Assembly: GCF_009727055.1 (NCBI RefSeq)
Contig: NC_052351.1
Coordinates: 61,666,475-61,730,474, forward strand
Direction: 5' to 3'
Length of the DNA stretch: 64,000 nucleotides
From: Benincasa hispida
Lineage: Eukaryota > Streptophyta > Magnoliopsida > Cucurbitales > Cucurbitaceae
This document shows positions 31,865-43,030 of the stretch, one piece after another. Position numbers and translations under genes: made by a program. Numbering within the stretch: the stretch's first letter is position 1; the number at the start of each line of letters is the position of its first letter. The notes beneath the pieces were generated by a model. That model did no database searches, had not been told where the DNA came from, and saw only the letters and a program-made list of their open reading frames with translations.

Positions 31865-33013
31865 CTGTTATTTTTGCTTTAGAAAAATTTCACTCTTATA
31901 TTATAGGATCTGAAGTTATTGTTTTTTTCTGACCATACAGCTCTGCGCTACCTGATGTCAAAGAGGAAGTTCAAGCCCAGATTTCTGAGGTGAGTTCTTC
32001 TCCTCCAGGAGTTTAACCTAAGACTTCAGGATAGGAAGGGATGCGAGAATGTCGTTGTCAATCACCTGAGCAAAATAGTAGCTGATGGAAGTTGCCTCAG
32101 TTCTAATGGGACTTCCCTGACCACACTTTGATGTAAGCAGATGGTATTTCTATGACTCCCTGGTATGCTAATATTGTGAACTACTTGACCACTGGTGAGT
32201 TCCCTCATGGTATGAATAAGCATAAACAAGATAAAATCAATAGTTAGTCAAAGTATTATGTTTGGGAGGACCCTAATCTATGGAAATTTTTTTCAAATCA
32301 GGTAGTTAGGAGGTATGCCCCTAATGATGAGTTATTTTCTATCCTTGAATTTTGTCATAAGCATGCATGTGGAGGACACTTCAGTCTCAAGAGAACCACC
32401 AAGAAAGTCTTAGATTCTGGTTTATATTGGGACACATTATTTAGGGATGCATATTTTGTTTGTAAAACTTATGAGCGATGTCAGAAATCTGGCCGATTGT
32501 CCCGTAGGACCAAGATGCCACAATTCCCTATCTTATTTTGTGAGATATTTGATGTTTGGGGGATTGAGTTTATAAGACCTTTTCCTTCTTCTTGTGGGTA
32601 TAAGTACATTTTATTGGCAATGGACTATGTTTCCAAATAGGTGGAAACAAATTACACAATTACTGATGATGCTAAAGTGGTTGCAGGTTTCTTGAAGACT
32701 AACATTCTATGTAGGTTTGCCTTCCCTAAAGCTATCATGAGCGACCAAGGATCGCACTTTTTCAACCGGGTCGTTGCCTCCTTAATGAAAAAGTACGGTG
32801 TTCAACATCGTATTGCCACCCTATACCACCCTCAAACCAATGGGCAGGCAGAGGTGTCCAACAAGGAAGTAAAAACCATTTTGGAAAATATGGTCAACCT
32901 AGGAAGAAATGATTGGAGCCTCCAACTGGATGATGCTCTATGGGCTTACAGGACAACTTTTAAGACTCCTATCGGGATGTCCCCCTATCGAATGGTTTAT
33001 GGTAAGGCTTTTC
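31865..33013 (+). pseudogene. Element H RNase H end and integrase, split by an insertion
   Basis: RNase H remnants (VIFALEKFHSYIIGSEVIV) are followed by the zinc-binding region (HKHACGGHFSLKRT, CQKSGRLSR) near 32355-32510. In the core, the first catalytic aspartate reads glutamate (WGIEF, GAG at 32566-32568). Frame 32641-33013 has D35 (MSDQGSHF) and E71 with 35 residues between. Stop TAG at 32638-32640 replaces tryptophan after YVSK. Coding sense ends at YGKAF (33013), where repeat X begins. It resumes at 37097. Confidence 0.88.
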
Positions 33014-33071
33014 TGTTGGGGTTGATGGCCTAAAATCTTGTGTCTTATAGTTTGTAAACAGTTTGTACGAG

Positions 33072-34968
33072 TGATAACTTGTAGAAATACAAGTTATTTA
33101 TGCTATTTTATTTAGATATTGAGGCAAAAAGAAGGGAAAGTTGCATCGATAGTATAAGAATTGGCTGAGAAATATGAAAATTATAAAATATCGTGAACAC
33201 ACCCGCTAACCCCATTGTGATCGCGAAATAGAATGTTCCAGTCTCTGTTTTGTAGGAAATAGGTCACTGCATGAATTAATGGCTCGAGCAAAAAATGTAC
33301 AACGCATCTACATCGCATGCGCCAATTGATGAAGAACGAAGAACTGATCAATGCAATGACGGTGCATGCGACGATCGATCACGGACTCTAGAGATCAACG
33401 CATTTCAACCGCATACGATAATAAAAAACCACACCGTATACGACGATCGATCGAAGATGTGAAGAGCAACGCATTCACGGACGATGCTGACAAGTGTACA
33501 GCTTTTTGTTGTACAATTCTGACAGATTGATTGTGGAGGAGAGAGGAATTTTCCATTACGCCATGGCAGGAATTATCAGAATTATACAGTGGGATCACAA
33601 ATTCAAAGAGCCAAGGCCTTGTCTATAAATAGCTTCCTTGAATTCATTTCAAGGAGTAGAGAGGCTGGTCTGAAGAGACTTTCCAAAGAAAATCCGAGAG
33701 ATCGACGAGACAAGGCTGAAAAGTGAGTCTCCGAGCAAGGAATTCTTCCGATTCTCGAAGCTGAAGCTCTGTACAAAAGGGTCACTTCTACTGGGAAAGC
33801 AAGCCTGAGAGGGAAGCTTTCCTCTCCACTTCATCCATACGCCGACAAGCACAAGTCTCCGATCGGGATCTGTGTCAAGACATTTCCGTATTTGTTTCTA
33901 TTCTTTAATTCATCTTCTGTGTTCATCTTCTTTAATCCTTCATTCACAATCATGTATTAAACGCTTATCTTTAGAATTAAATATCATCATTATCATCATT
34001 ATCATCTATCTGTCCCTTTCCACACATTTATCATCCATTTTCTCCATCATGTGTTCTTAATCCCTTGGGTAAAGAGGAAGAATTAAGCGAGTGAGTTAAT
34101 CTGTGTTAAGGTAATCGATTAAGTTTAGCTAAAGCATGCTCGACGGCATCTTCACTTGTGAGAGTAGAAGTGAAGATGTTATTCCGCCTATCGAGAGAGG
34201 GTAGGAAGAATGCATTAACTAAAGTGAGAAGTATTTCCAGAGATGGAAACAACCTTGCGTTCATTACGTTCATCTCTGTTTCACCATAGACGTATGGGAA
34301 CGCGGCCAATCACTGAAAGATGTACGCCAAGGGAAAGCGGAACCTTAGTTGCGACCTTAATGCAATTGACAAACTTGCGATGTTCTTTCTCTCTACTCAT
34401 TCTCTTTCTAACTCATTCATAAGACTTGCCATCGCATTCATAGATTCTTTTGTACAACTTCACAACCAGTCATTGCCCATGTATCATAGTAGTTTAGACA
34501 TTTTATTTACAATGCAATTTTACTTTCAACGCAATTTTATTCAACGCAATTTATATTTTTGTCAAAACCAAATTCTTTATTCTTTATTATAACCGGTCGC
34601 ATATACCACATTAGTATCACATATAAACGACAAGAATCCCCGTGTTCGACCTTGGATCATTCTGAGAAACTTGCGTTGGAATTATACTTGGTTCTAGCGC
34701 AAGGAAACTTGTGACACGCACTACATCATCGCATACTATGAAACATATCACTATCAACGCATACACTTAGAACGTAATATCGCAAAATATCTTTATTGCA
34801 AATCACTGGAGTGCATAGAGCATCACTTTCATTCATTCATCAGCGCAATAGATAAAGATAGGTCCATTTTTAGTCAACAAGTTTATGGCAACATGAGCTT
34901 GTAGCATAATATCTATCATCACAGTGCATGCATAATAATAATAAAGATTATATAAATTTTAGTCATCA
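33072..34968 (+). repeat. LTR of element E (related to LTR C)
   Basis: Starts TGATAACTTG and ends AGTCATCA, four bases before an Athila-type primer-binding site. The first 25 bases form a perfect hairpin with a GAAA loop (33075-33096). The TATA box is at 33624-33631. The stretch GAAACTTGCGTT...ACTTGTGA near 34670-34715 is shared with LTR C at 11690-11735. No coding capacity. Confidence 0.75.
33624..33631 (+). promoter_or_regulatory. TATA box of LTR E
   Basis: TATAAATA in CTATAAATAGCTTCC, matching the promoter core of LTRs B, C, D and G. Confidence 0.6.
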
Positions 34969-34972
34969 AGTA

Positions 34973-34990
34973 TGGCACCGTTGTCGGGGA
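34973..34990 (+). other. Primer-binding site of element E
   Basis: TGGCACCGTTGTCGGGGA, one of three tandem versions of the LTR/leader junction (34868-34903, 34957-35001, and a shorter one around 35044-35070). Only this one keeps the complete site. Confidence 0.8.
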
Positions 34991-35164
34991 CATGAGCTTG
35001 TATGATTCATATTCATCATTTTCCATATGCTTTAAAGATATAAAAATTTTAGTCAACAACGAAGCTTGTGTTGCTAATATATGATATTTACTTCACATCT
35101 TGTATTTTTGCTCAGTTGCTTGTTTTATTTGCTTTACCACAAACCAATAAACATAAAATCCCTG
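34991..35164 (+). mobile_element. Element E leader fragment
   Basis: About 170 bases after the primer-binding site (CATGAGCTTG, then TTGCTTTACCACAAACC). There is no coding sequence and no 3' LTR. E is truncated and X follows. Confidence 0.5.
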
Positions 35165-37096
35165 GTTATCGGTATATGACTCAAGCATGTATGTGGTGAC
35201 ATACAAGCGGATCATGTCTTGAGTGATAACGAAAATGGTCTATAGTATATGGATATATGAGGGAAACCTTATCCTGGTAACGCTCGGATGCGGCCCGCTT
35301 TGTGGAATGGTCACAAGTGTTGTGACTTGTCACAGATGGTCTAATCCTAATCATTCGTTTGGGACATGCGAGCGGGAGCGTCCGAAACAAAGAGTTTGTA
35401 TAAACTCGACCATGAAGTGTAACATCTCGTTATATAACCATTCATGACAGAGACTTCACTCACTAGGATGACCATTAGTAAGATGACCTCAATCCTGAAG
35501 TGAGTTAGGAACTCCTGCCATTGAGGGTGGTTCTTTGATTTGTATGGGTGTGAGTGACTAGGTCGCCGATTCAAACCTACCATTTTGGGGATTCGTTCTG
35601 ATTGGGACTGGGAAACTAAGCTTACACAAGATGGAATTCACTCTTTTCCCTGAGGCAGGGGTAAAGTAGATAGATAGTCCCTTCAAGGTTGGATTCCAAG
35701 GTTTGAACGATGTGGCGCCACACACCTTCGCTTGGCCCTATGTAGTTGGACTATGTTGTATTGTTCATTAGAGGAATCAGTGGTACTTAATGAGTGAGAT
35801 GTAACTACAGGGGCAAAACGGTATTTTGCCCAACGTTACTTATGAAACATCTGTGAAGGGTCATCGTACTCATGATTGGTTATATCCGATGACACAAAAA
35901 ATATATCTGTGGTAAGAAGAGTTCAACTGTTAGTCTCTAGTGGAATGCCTGACAGTTAACGGATGGTGGACTCGTGGCTAAAGAGTTTAGTCAGCTATTC
36001 ACGGACCGTTAGAGCTTCAACATAGGTTCATTAGGTCCCTGGTAGCTCCTTAGATTAAAAAGTCGAAGATCCAGTAGTTTGGGTTAATTTGAAATGTTCA
36101 AATTGACAAGAGGAAGTTTGTTATATATGATATAATTGCCTAAATATATGAGATACATTATTTTGGAGGAAATTAGATATAATATGAATTATAATCAAGT
36201 AGAGGAGAAAATACTGATATGTATGATATGTGATATCAAATTATAGGATAAAAATTTAATATGATTATATTTATTATTAATTAATTGGTTAATTATATGA
36301 TAATTAATCCAAAAATCACGTTTGGACGTGGGTTAGTGGGAATGAGTCGGTTATTGTAACCGATGAAATAAAAATGAAATTGTTTCATTTTTTAATCGTT
36401 CGTAGGATCGTCCAAAAAGAAATCGCAGGCGCACATTGGTGAAAAGTTAATCGATCGCTTAAGTTTTTTCGAGAGCCTGTACGATAGTCGCTCTTCGTCT
36501 AGACGATCGTCCACCTCGCGCCTAAACGATCGCACACTTATTCCTACATGATCGCATAGCTTCTCTAAACGATCGTAGTGTGTGTCGATTTTACTAAACG
36601 ATCGTATACCATTTCTTAAATTATCGTTCAGTAAAACCTACATAATTGTGTAACTTTTCCTAAACAATAAGCATCGTGCTATACGATAGCGCCTTTTTTC
36701 CTCCCACTTGCTTATCACCTACATGATCCGTGTTTCCTCCTTCCTCTACTAAATTCACCAAAGACCATGCTTTGGGTTCTCACTCCAAGAATACTTGGGG
36801 CTCTTTTCTGGTGGTGTCATCCTGGCGGCGTTCATGTTCGTACTGCTTTAGTCGATGCTGTTGCTAGGCGTTGGTTGATCGGGTGAAGGGTTCCGCTGCG
36901 TTGAGTTCCAAAGTTTGAAGAACGTCTTCAATTGGTATGGCAACTCATTCCCTTGTTATATTCTTGTTCATAGCATGCTGATAATTACTGTTCGTTTGCA
37001 AAAATGTACGTTTGAATGTATATTATTGTATTTCGGTCACTGTGAAATCGGAGCGATCCGAACGCGCTCATGGAACTCTTTGGTAAGAGATTCTTC

Positions 37097-37545
37097 ATTG
37101 CCATCTTCCAGCTGAAATCCAACATAAGGTTTATTAGGCAGTCAAGAAATGCAACTGGGACTTAAAGGCAGCTAGGGAGGTCAGATTTCTACAGCTTCAG
37201 GAGCTAGAAGAGCTGAGGTTGGAATGTTTTGATACTTCTTTTATTTATAAGAAAAAAACGAAGGACCTTCATGACAGAATGCTTGCACCAAAGGAGTTTC
37301 AGGTAGGGTAAAAGGTACTTCTTTATAACTCTCGATTGAAATTTCTGCCTGGTAAACTGCGGTCCAAGTGGATTGGCCCATTTGGTGTTTCTCACGTTTA
37401 TCCTTATGGTGCAATAGACATTGTTAATCTCTAGACAGGGAAGGTTATTAAAGTCAATGGGCATAGGTTGAAAGTCTTCCATGATGGTGAGTCATTGGAC
37501 TTCTTTGACATCGCCTATCGATTGAACTCGCCGGCCTATATCTGA
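37097..37545 (+). pseudogene. Element H integrase C-terminal part (after the X insertion)
   Basis: In one frame with two stops: CHLPAEIQHKVY-stop-AVKKCNWDL, AAREVRFLQLQELEELR, then HDRMLAPKEFQVG and [26 protein letters not shown], ending VNGHRLKVFHDGE. This is the region that follows YGKACHLP in Athila-type integrases and directly continues the frame broken at 33013. Confidence 0.85.
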
Positions 37546-38254
37546 GATTGAGCCATCACGGTCGAGCAACCGACCATAAATATTTGCGCTACCTGAAGGC
37601 AGCCAGGATTCAAATTTACTTGCTTTCTAGGATTAGATTTCAATTCAGTATTTTCTCTCTTTTTATCTTTCATTTATTTTGTTGAGCAAAATTCTTTCTA
37701 TTATTCTTGTTTACTAGGATTTTTGAAGAAAAGGACTTTAGCTGAGTGTCCTGCATCCTCCTTTCATTCCATTGTTCAAGGAAGTATTATGATCCCTCAT
37801 ACTTCATTTTAATCACATTGAGGACAATGTGTGTTTTAAAAGTTGGGGGTGGGATGTTTGCATTTCTTAGCTATTTTTGGGCTAAATTTTTTTAATGATA
37901 TTATTTGGGGTCCTAGAGCACTGTGCTTGGACAATGCTTGCTTGATTGAGTTTGTCTTGTTGTTTTGTTCCTTACCATGACTAGTCTATGACACACTCAT
38001 ATGAATTGTTTTTGCATTAGAATAGGTTATACTCGATTGGGATCAAAGCTCATTCAAACATTCGTGAAGGCTGTGTTCTGTTCATTGCATTTGAGTGCTG
38101 CTTTGGACGCATTGGAAATCGGTCGAGGAATACTTGAAGAATAGTTCTTCAAAGGTACAAATACTCTATCCCCTATATCTCTTGTAGCATGCTGTAATTT
38201 CTGATTATGCATAACCTAATCATTTCCGTTTAAGACTGTAATTATTTGTGTTCA
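37546..38254 (+). mobile_element. Element H 3' region (between pol and LTR)
   Basis: No coding frame is credible. CATTGAGGACAATGTGTGTTTTAAAAGTTGGGGGTGGGA (about 37815-37855, quoted here as motifs ATTGAGGACAATG and GTTGGGGGTGGGA) is the purine-rich landmark found downstream of integrase in Athila-type elements. Sequence then runs without a clear boundary into a copia RT fragment. Confidence 0.65.
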
Positions 38255-38530
38255 TTCTGAATGAGATTTGGAAAAATCACTTCTGCTGCTCATGGAGATC
38301 TCTATTTAGATTTCCTTCAGTATATAGATGATATCCTACTCATTGGGAATGATGTGGGTTTAATGACTACAGTTAAGAACAAGCTAGCGACCCAATTTCC
38401 AAATGAAAGATTTGGGAGAGACTCAATTTCTGGGTATTCAGATCTTTTGAGAGCGAAAGAACAAAATGCTTGCACTATCTCAGGCGTCATATATAAAGGA
38501 ACTCTTATACAAGAGTATCTTTGAGCGGAA
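38255..38530 (+). pseudogene. Copia-type reverse transcriptase fragment
   Basis: About 90 codons in the frame 38261-38524. LQYIDDILLIGNDVGLMTTV is the catalytic YxDD box of Ty1/copia RT (usually YVDD), followed by KNKLATQF. The rest of RT is missing and the remaining frame is not recognisable. A mirror copy lies on the minus strand at 46820-47092. Confidence 0.82.
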
Positions 38531-39925
38531 GCGGATCTTTCCAAAAGCATTGTGAAAGAATTACCACATTTACATTCACACATACAAATATGTATCATAA
38601 TACTAAATTACTAACATGCTTAGAGATAAATAAACAGGATAACAAGTAAACTTACCAGTTGAAGACTCTCTTCGCAGCAAATTTCGCTTTCGCTGAAATG
38701 ACAAGCTATCATTAGCAACATTCAATCATCTATAACGAACAGTCTCCACACAAACAGATGAAGAATAGGGACAACACCACCACTTGGAACCCTCAGTATT
38801 CTCAGAGTGAGAATCCAAAGAGTGGGCTCTGTTCGGATTTGGTAGAGGGGAGGAGGAAAAGAGATCGTATACAACGATCAAGTAAGTGGGAGAAAGACTC
38901 GTTTATCGTATAGACAAAATGCTTGATTGTTTAGGTGAAGTATACGATCGTGTAGGAAAAATTAAGCGATCGTTTAGTAAAGCTCGGGTGCTAAACGATC
39001 GTTTAGTAAAAGATAAGCGATCGTTTAGTAAGTAGCGCGTGCGGGTATAAACGATTGTTCAATAAATAGCACTATCGTATAGGATTTGATTTACTAAGCG
39101 ATGACCTTCTTGAATCACAACACACTTGAGCTATTTAAGCGTCTCAAAATGATTCTTCATCTTACTCATCAGTTACGAAAATAGAAGAGACGTCGGCCAA
39201 TTATCCTATAACTGTCCAATTAATAAATAATAAATATAATCACATTATATTCATAACCTATCGTTTAATATCATATATTAACCATAGTATTTTTCCTCCA
39301 CTAGATATAAATCATATTTATATCCAATTTTCTCCAAATTAATGTATCTCATACATAAAGTGAATTATATCATATATAATTAACTAGTTCAATTATATCA
39401 TATATAATCGAACACCCATTTGTCAATTTGATCATTTCAAACTAACCCAAAAAGTGATTCTCAACTTGTATCCAAGCTACCAAGGGGACCTTATGGACCT
39501 ATGGCTCGAAGCTCCAACGGTACATGAATAACTGACTAAACTCTTTAGCCACGATATCACCATCCGTTAACTACCAGACATTCCACTAAAGATTGACAGC
39601 TAAACTCTTCTTACCACAGATATATTTCTGTGTCCATCGAATATAACCAATCATCAGTACGATGACCATTCACATATGCTCGTAAGTATAGCTGGGCCAA
39701 TTTACCATTTTGCCCCTATATTTACATCAGCAACACTCAATTGTCTACCACGAACAGTCTCCACACGAACAAATGAAGAACAGGGACGACACCACCACTT
39801 GGAACCCTTAGTATTGTCGGAGTGAGAATCCAAACAATGGGCTCTATTCGGATTTGGTAGAGGGGAGGAGGAAAAGAGATCGTATACAATGATCAAGTAA
39901 GTGGGAGAAAGACTCGTCTATCGTA
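38525..39925 (-). repeat. Repeat X, minus-strand copy
   Basis: Reverse-strand copy of X, including the CGATCG array (38940-39065) with the 16-base palindrome CTAAACGATCGTTTAG (38991-39006), AT-rich central part (39215-39420) and TATATTTCTGTGTCCATC (39620-39640). From 39690 to 39925 a second X end follows head to tail. Non-coding. Confidence 0.75.
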
Positions 39926-40309
39926 AAACCTTTTTCATTTCGAATTCTTTTTGAAAAGCTAATAAAAGATTTTAAAGCTTCATCCTTATGAGATAAAAAT
40001 AAAACCCAAGTAAATCTCAAAAAATCATCAACTATAACAAACGCAATGTTTTCCACTTAGACTTGCAACTCTAGTAGGTCCAAAAAGGTCCATATATAAC
40101 AGTTGCAAAGGTCTAGAAGTAGAAACCATTTTCTTTGGTTTGAAAGAAGACTTGGTTTGTTTACCCATTTGACAAGCATCACAAACTTTATCTTTTTCAA
40201 AGTTTAATTTTGGAAGACCTCTAACAAGGGATTTCTTAGAAATATTTGAAATTAAATGTATGTTAGCATGACCTAACCTTCTATGCCACAACCACGAATC
40301 TTCATGCAA
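39926..40309 (-). pseudogene. Copia-type pre-integrase and integrase start
   Basis: Frame 40028-40309 holds WLWHRRLGHANIHLISNISK, the GAG-pre-integrase H...H...C..C zinc region (VCDACQMGKQTKSSF), and LLYMDLFGPTRVASLSGKH with the first catalytic aspartate. The next part (ENIAFVIVDDFLRFTWVLFLSHKDEAL) follows in a shifted frame until RNEKGFT, where X sequence takes over. Style suggests Sirevirus (inference). Confidence 0.85.
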
Positions 40310-40690
40310 TGCAGATAAATATTTATTTTCTACTATAGGACAATCTAATAGATCAATAGTATAAACATTTTTATCTCTATTTCCTACAAACAGAACTTTT
40401 CCATCACATGCATTTTCTATTGTACAATTTTTATCACTAAATGACTAATACTTAATAAATCATGCTTTAAACCATCAACCAAAAAAAACATTTTCAATAA
40501 GAAAATTCGAACCGTTACTAATATTACCTTTACCAACAATCTTACCCTTTTTATTGTTATCGAAGGTAACGTATCCTCCATCTTTCTTTTCTAGGTATGT
40601 GAATTTTGTGTGGTCCCTAGTCATATGTTTTGAACATCCATTGTCCAAGTACCACTTATTCTTTATGGATCTCAAACATACCTGAGAGAA
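40310..40690 (-). pseudogene. Copia-type protease region
   Basis: Frame 40475-40675 has KWYLDNGCSKHMTRD, where copia proteases have WYLDSGCSKHMTGD. The catalytic aspartate is kept, the next residue is N instead of S. The rest (40310-40474) joins protease to pre-integrase with stops. Confidence 0.82.
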
Positions 40691-40697
40691 TTAATTC

Positions 40698-41212
40698 TCA
40701 AGATGTAACCTTAGGTACCCAAATTTGTTTGGGTCCTTGGGGGTTAGCTAACAAAAATTTAGGAATCCATCTCTTTTCATTCATAATATTGATTTTTCTT
40801 AAATTGCATGCATAAGCTTTGTGACCAAGTTTTCCACATGCATGACAAATAATAGAACCTTCTTTGATAAAGTAGTTTGTAAATTTATTTTGTTTTTGGT
40901 GAGGTTTATAACCTAAGCCACTATTATCAAATATGCATTGTTGCTTACCCATCATGATATCTAAATTCTTTTTCCCATTTGTAAACTTTAAAAGAGTAGC
41001 TGAAATATCGTCATTTTTATTTTCTAATAATTTATACTCTTCTTTTAAAGCATGCAAATTTGATTTAGATAAATCTAGATCTTTTCCAATTGTCTCATTT
41101 TTCTCGTTTAGATTATCTAGCTCAATTAATAAATTATTATTTTTAAGAGCTAATTTAGCATTTTTCTTCCTAAGAGACATATATTTGCAACCTAGTTTTT
41201 CAAATTCAATCT
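40698..41212 (-). pseudogene. Copia-type Gag, coiled coil and second zinc knuckle
   Basis: 160 codons: a leucine/asparagine/lysine-rich segment likely to form a coiled coil (LALKNNNLLIELDNLNEKNE, LHALKEEYKLLENKND), then CHACGKLGHKAYAC, a C-X2-C-X4-H-X4-C knuckle. At 41212 it stops abruptly against sequence in the opposite orientation. Confidence 0.8.
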
Positions 41213-42598
41213 TTATTTTACATTTTGTTTTTTTTTAATCTTATTAAATCTGGAATTTTTTCTAATTTTTTGCAAAAAAGTTTTGAAAAAATTGAGTTTT
41301 AAAAGCTGTTTTTCATTAGAAATTTTTTGTCTTGAAAATTGGTTATTAAAACCTTTTTTTTTTCTCACTTCTTAATCTTTGAAATCTTTTTGATTAAAAT
41401 CTAAACTTTGGAAAAGTATTTCTCTTTAACAAAAATCTTTTAAAAAAAAATTATATTCTCTTCCTCTTTCGAAAAACTTAATTGTTCAAGCTTATGACAA
41501 CTACTGGAATAAATGGGTATGGTTAAGATCAATCTACCACTAGGCTACCTTTGTTTTGATGGAAATAATTATGCATGGTGAAAAACTAGGATGAGAATTT
41601 ATTTGAATTCTATTGACTATAATCTATGGGAAATTGTTTTTAATGGTCCTTTAATTCCTACTAAGATAGTTGATAATAAAGCTATTCCTAAGGAAGAAAA
41701 AGAGTTTAAATGATGAAGATAAAAAAATTTTTCTATTAATGCTAAAGCCATGAACTATCTGTTTTGTGTTTTATGTCCTGATGAGTTTAATCGAGTCTCT
41801 ACATGTAATTCTGCTAAAGAAATTTGGGATATGCTTGAAGTAACTCATGAAGGAACTAATCAAGTTAAAGAGTCAAAGATTAGCATGTTAGTTCATATTA
41901 TGAATTGTTAAAATGATGCAAATGAAACTATATCTGAAATGTTTACTAGGTTCACGAATATTTGTTAATGTTTGAAGGATTAGGAAAATCTATACACCTC
42001 TGAAAATGTGAGAAAAATTCTTAGATACTGCTAAGAGTTGGGAAGCTAAGGTGACGACAATCCAAGAAGCAAAAGACCTCTCAAAAACTTCCACTAGAGG
42101 AGTTCGTTGGATCTCTCATGACACATGAGATAATCATGAAGGCCAATGTGGAAGAAGGTGTCAAAAAGAAAAAGAGCCTAACATTAAAGTCCACTCAAAT
42201 TCAAGAGGACTCTAAAACTGAAGCTGAACTAAATGATGAGGAGTTCGCTTACTTGACCAAGAAGTTCAAAAAGCATTTTAGGAAAAGGAACTTTTCAAGA
42301 AAGTCAACAATCAAGAAGGCAAAGAAGAAAAGAGCAACAAAGATACAATCATCTGTTATGAATGCAAAACCCGGACACGTGAAGTGGGATTGTCCTCAAA
42401 GAAAAGCCATTTTTCAAAAAAGACCAGGAAGGCCATGAAAGCTACTTGGGACGAAAGCGATGAAAGCGAATCTGAAAGCGAGGAAGAAGTAGCAAATCTG
42501 TGCGTTTGGCTTTTGGAGACGACGACGACGACGATGACGAGGTAAGTCCTGAAAACCTTATTTTTGATGAGCTCATGATGCATATATGAAGCTCTAAA
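41213..42598 (+). pseudogene. Copia Gag start, indel-rich duplicate
   Basis: Direct repeat of 42756-44150 with many single-base indels. It contains the leader (TTAAATCTGGAATTTTTTC), the Gag start and, in frame 42118-42438, the segment ending in a broken first zinc knuckle. Bounded by an inverted junction on the left and a 25-N gap on the right. Probably an assembly duplicate. Confidence 0.7.
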
Positions 42599-42623
42599 NN
42601 NNNNNNNNNNNNNNNNNNNNNNN
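42599..42623. other. Assembly gap, exactly 25 N
   Basis: Same length as the gap at 1997-2021 and also beside an indel-rich copy of neighbouring sequence. Confidence 0.95.
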
Positions 42624-42694
42624 TTAAAAAAAAAAAAAAAAAATTGGTAGTCAACCCTATTCACTCCCCTCTAGTGTTGCCTTTAGATCCTACA
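42624..42694 (+). repeat. Copia LTR end
   Basis: The last 71 bases of a copia 5' LTR: an A-run, then CACTCCCCTCTAGTGTTGCC and a terminal CCTACA, two bases before the primer-binding site. The rest is lost in the gap. Confidence 0.75.
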
Positions 42695-42696
42695 AT

Positions 42697-42708
42697 TGGT
42701 ATCAGAGC
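42697..42708 (+). other. Primer-binding site of the copia element (tRNA-iMet)
   Basis: Exact TGGTATCAGAGC followed by AGGTAGCTCG, as in many plant copia elements. Confidence 0.92.
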
Positions 42709-43030
42709 AGGTAGCTCGATTTTCTTTATTTTCAAAAACGTTTTGTATTTTTTTCTTTATTTTACATTTGTTTTTTTTTAATCTTATTAAATCTGGAATT
42801 TTTCTCAATTTTTGCAAAAAGTTTTGAAAAATTGAGTTTTTAAAAGCTGTTTTTCATTAGAAATTTTTTCTTGAAAATTGGTTATTAAAACCTTTTTTTT
42901 TTCTCTACTTCTTAATCTTTGAAATCTTTATGATTAAAATCTAAACTTTGGAAAAGTATTTCTCCTTACAAAAATCTTTTAAAAAAAATTATATTCTCTT
43001 CCTCTTTCGAAAAACTTAATTGTTCAAGCT

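Larger units (their letters stand above)
33014..37096 (+). mobile_element. Repeat X inserted in the H integrase, with element E nested inside
   Basis: The block separating YGKAF from CHLPAEIQHK of the H integrase. It starts TGTTGGGGTTGATGGCC (33014). X sequence continues from about 35165 to 37096 as a long LTR-like non-coding repeat, with GGGGCAAAACGG, TATATCTGTGGTAAGAAGAG and a CGATCG-rich part (36395-36700). Related X copies lie at 38525-39925, 45418-46820 and 55328-56806. The five-base flanks TTTTC (33009-33013) and TCTTC (37092-37096) agree at four positions. The relation of the first 58 bases to the rest of X is inferred. Confidence 0.6.

Noticed and set aside
34320..34592. 90-codon frame in LTR E, possible gene
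   Set aside because: It sits in a non-coding LTR, has no recognisable domain and starts in the U5-like region.
37546..38254. Envelope-like gene downstream of the H integrase
   Set aside because: Athila elements can carry one here, but no frame with a signal peptide or membrane segment was found.
38940..39065. CRISPR-like or origin-like iteron array of CGATCG words
   Set aside because: Spacing is irregular, the words are short, and they lie within a dispersed LTR-like repeat in a plant nuclear context.
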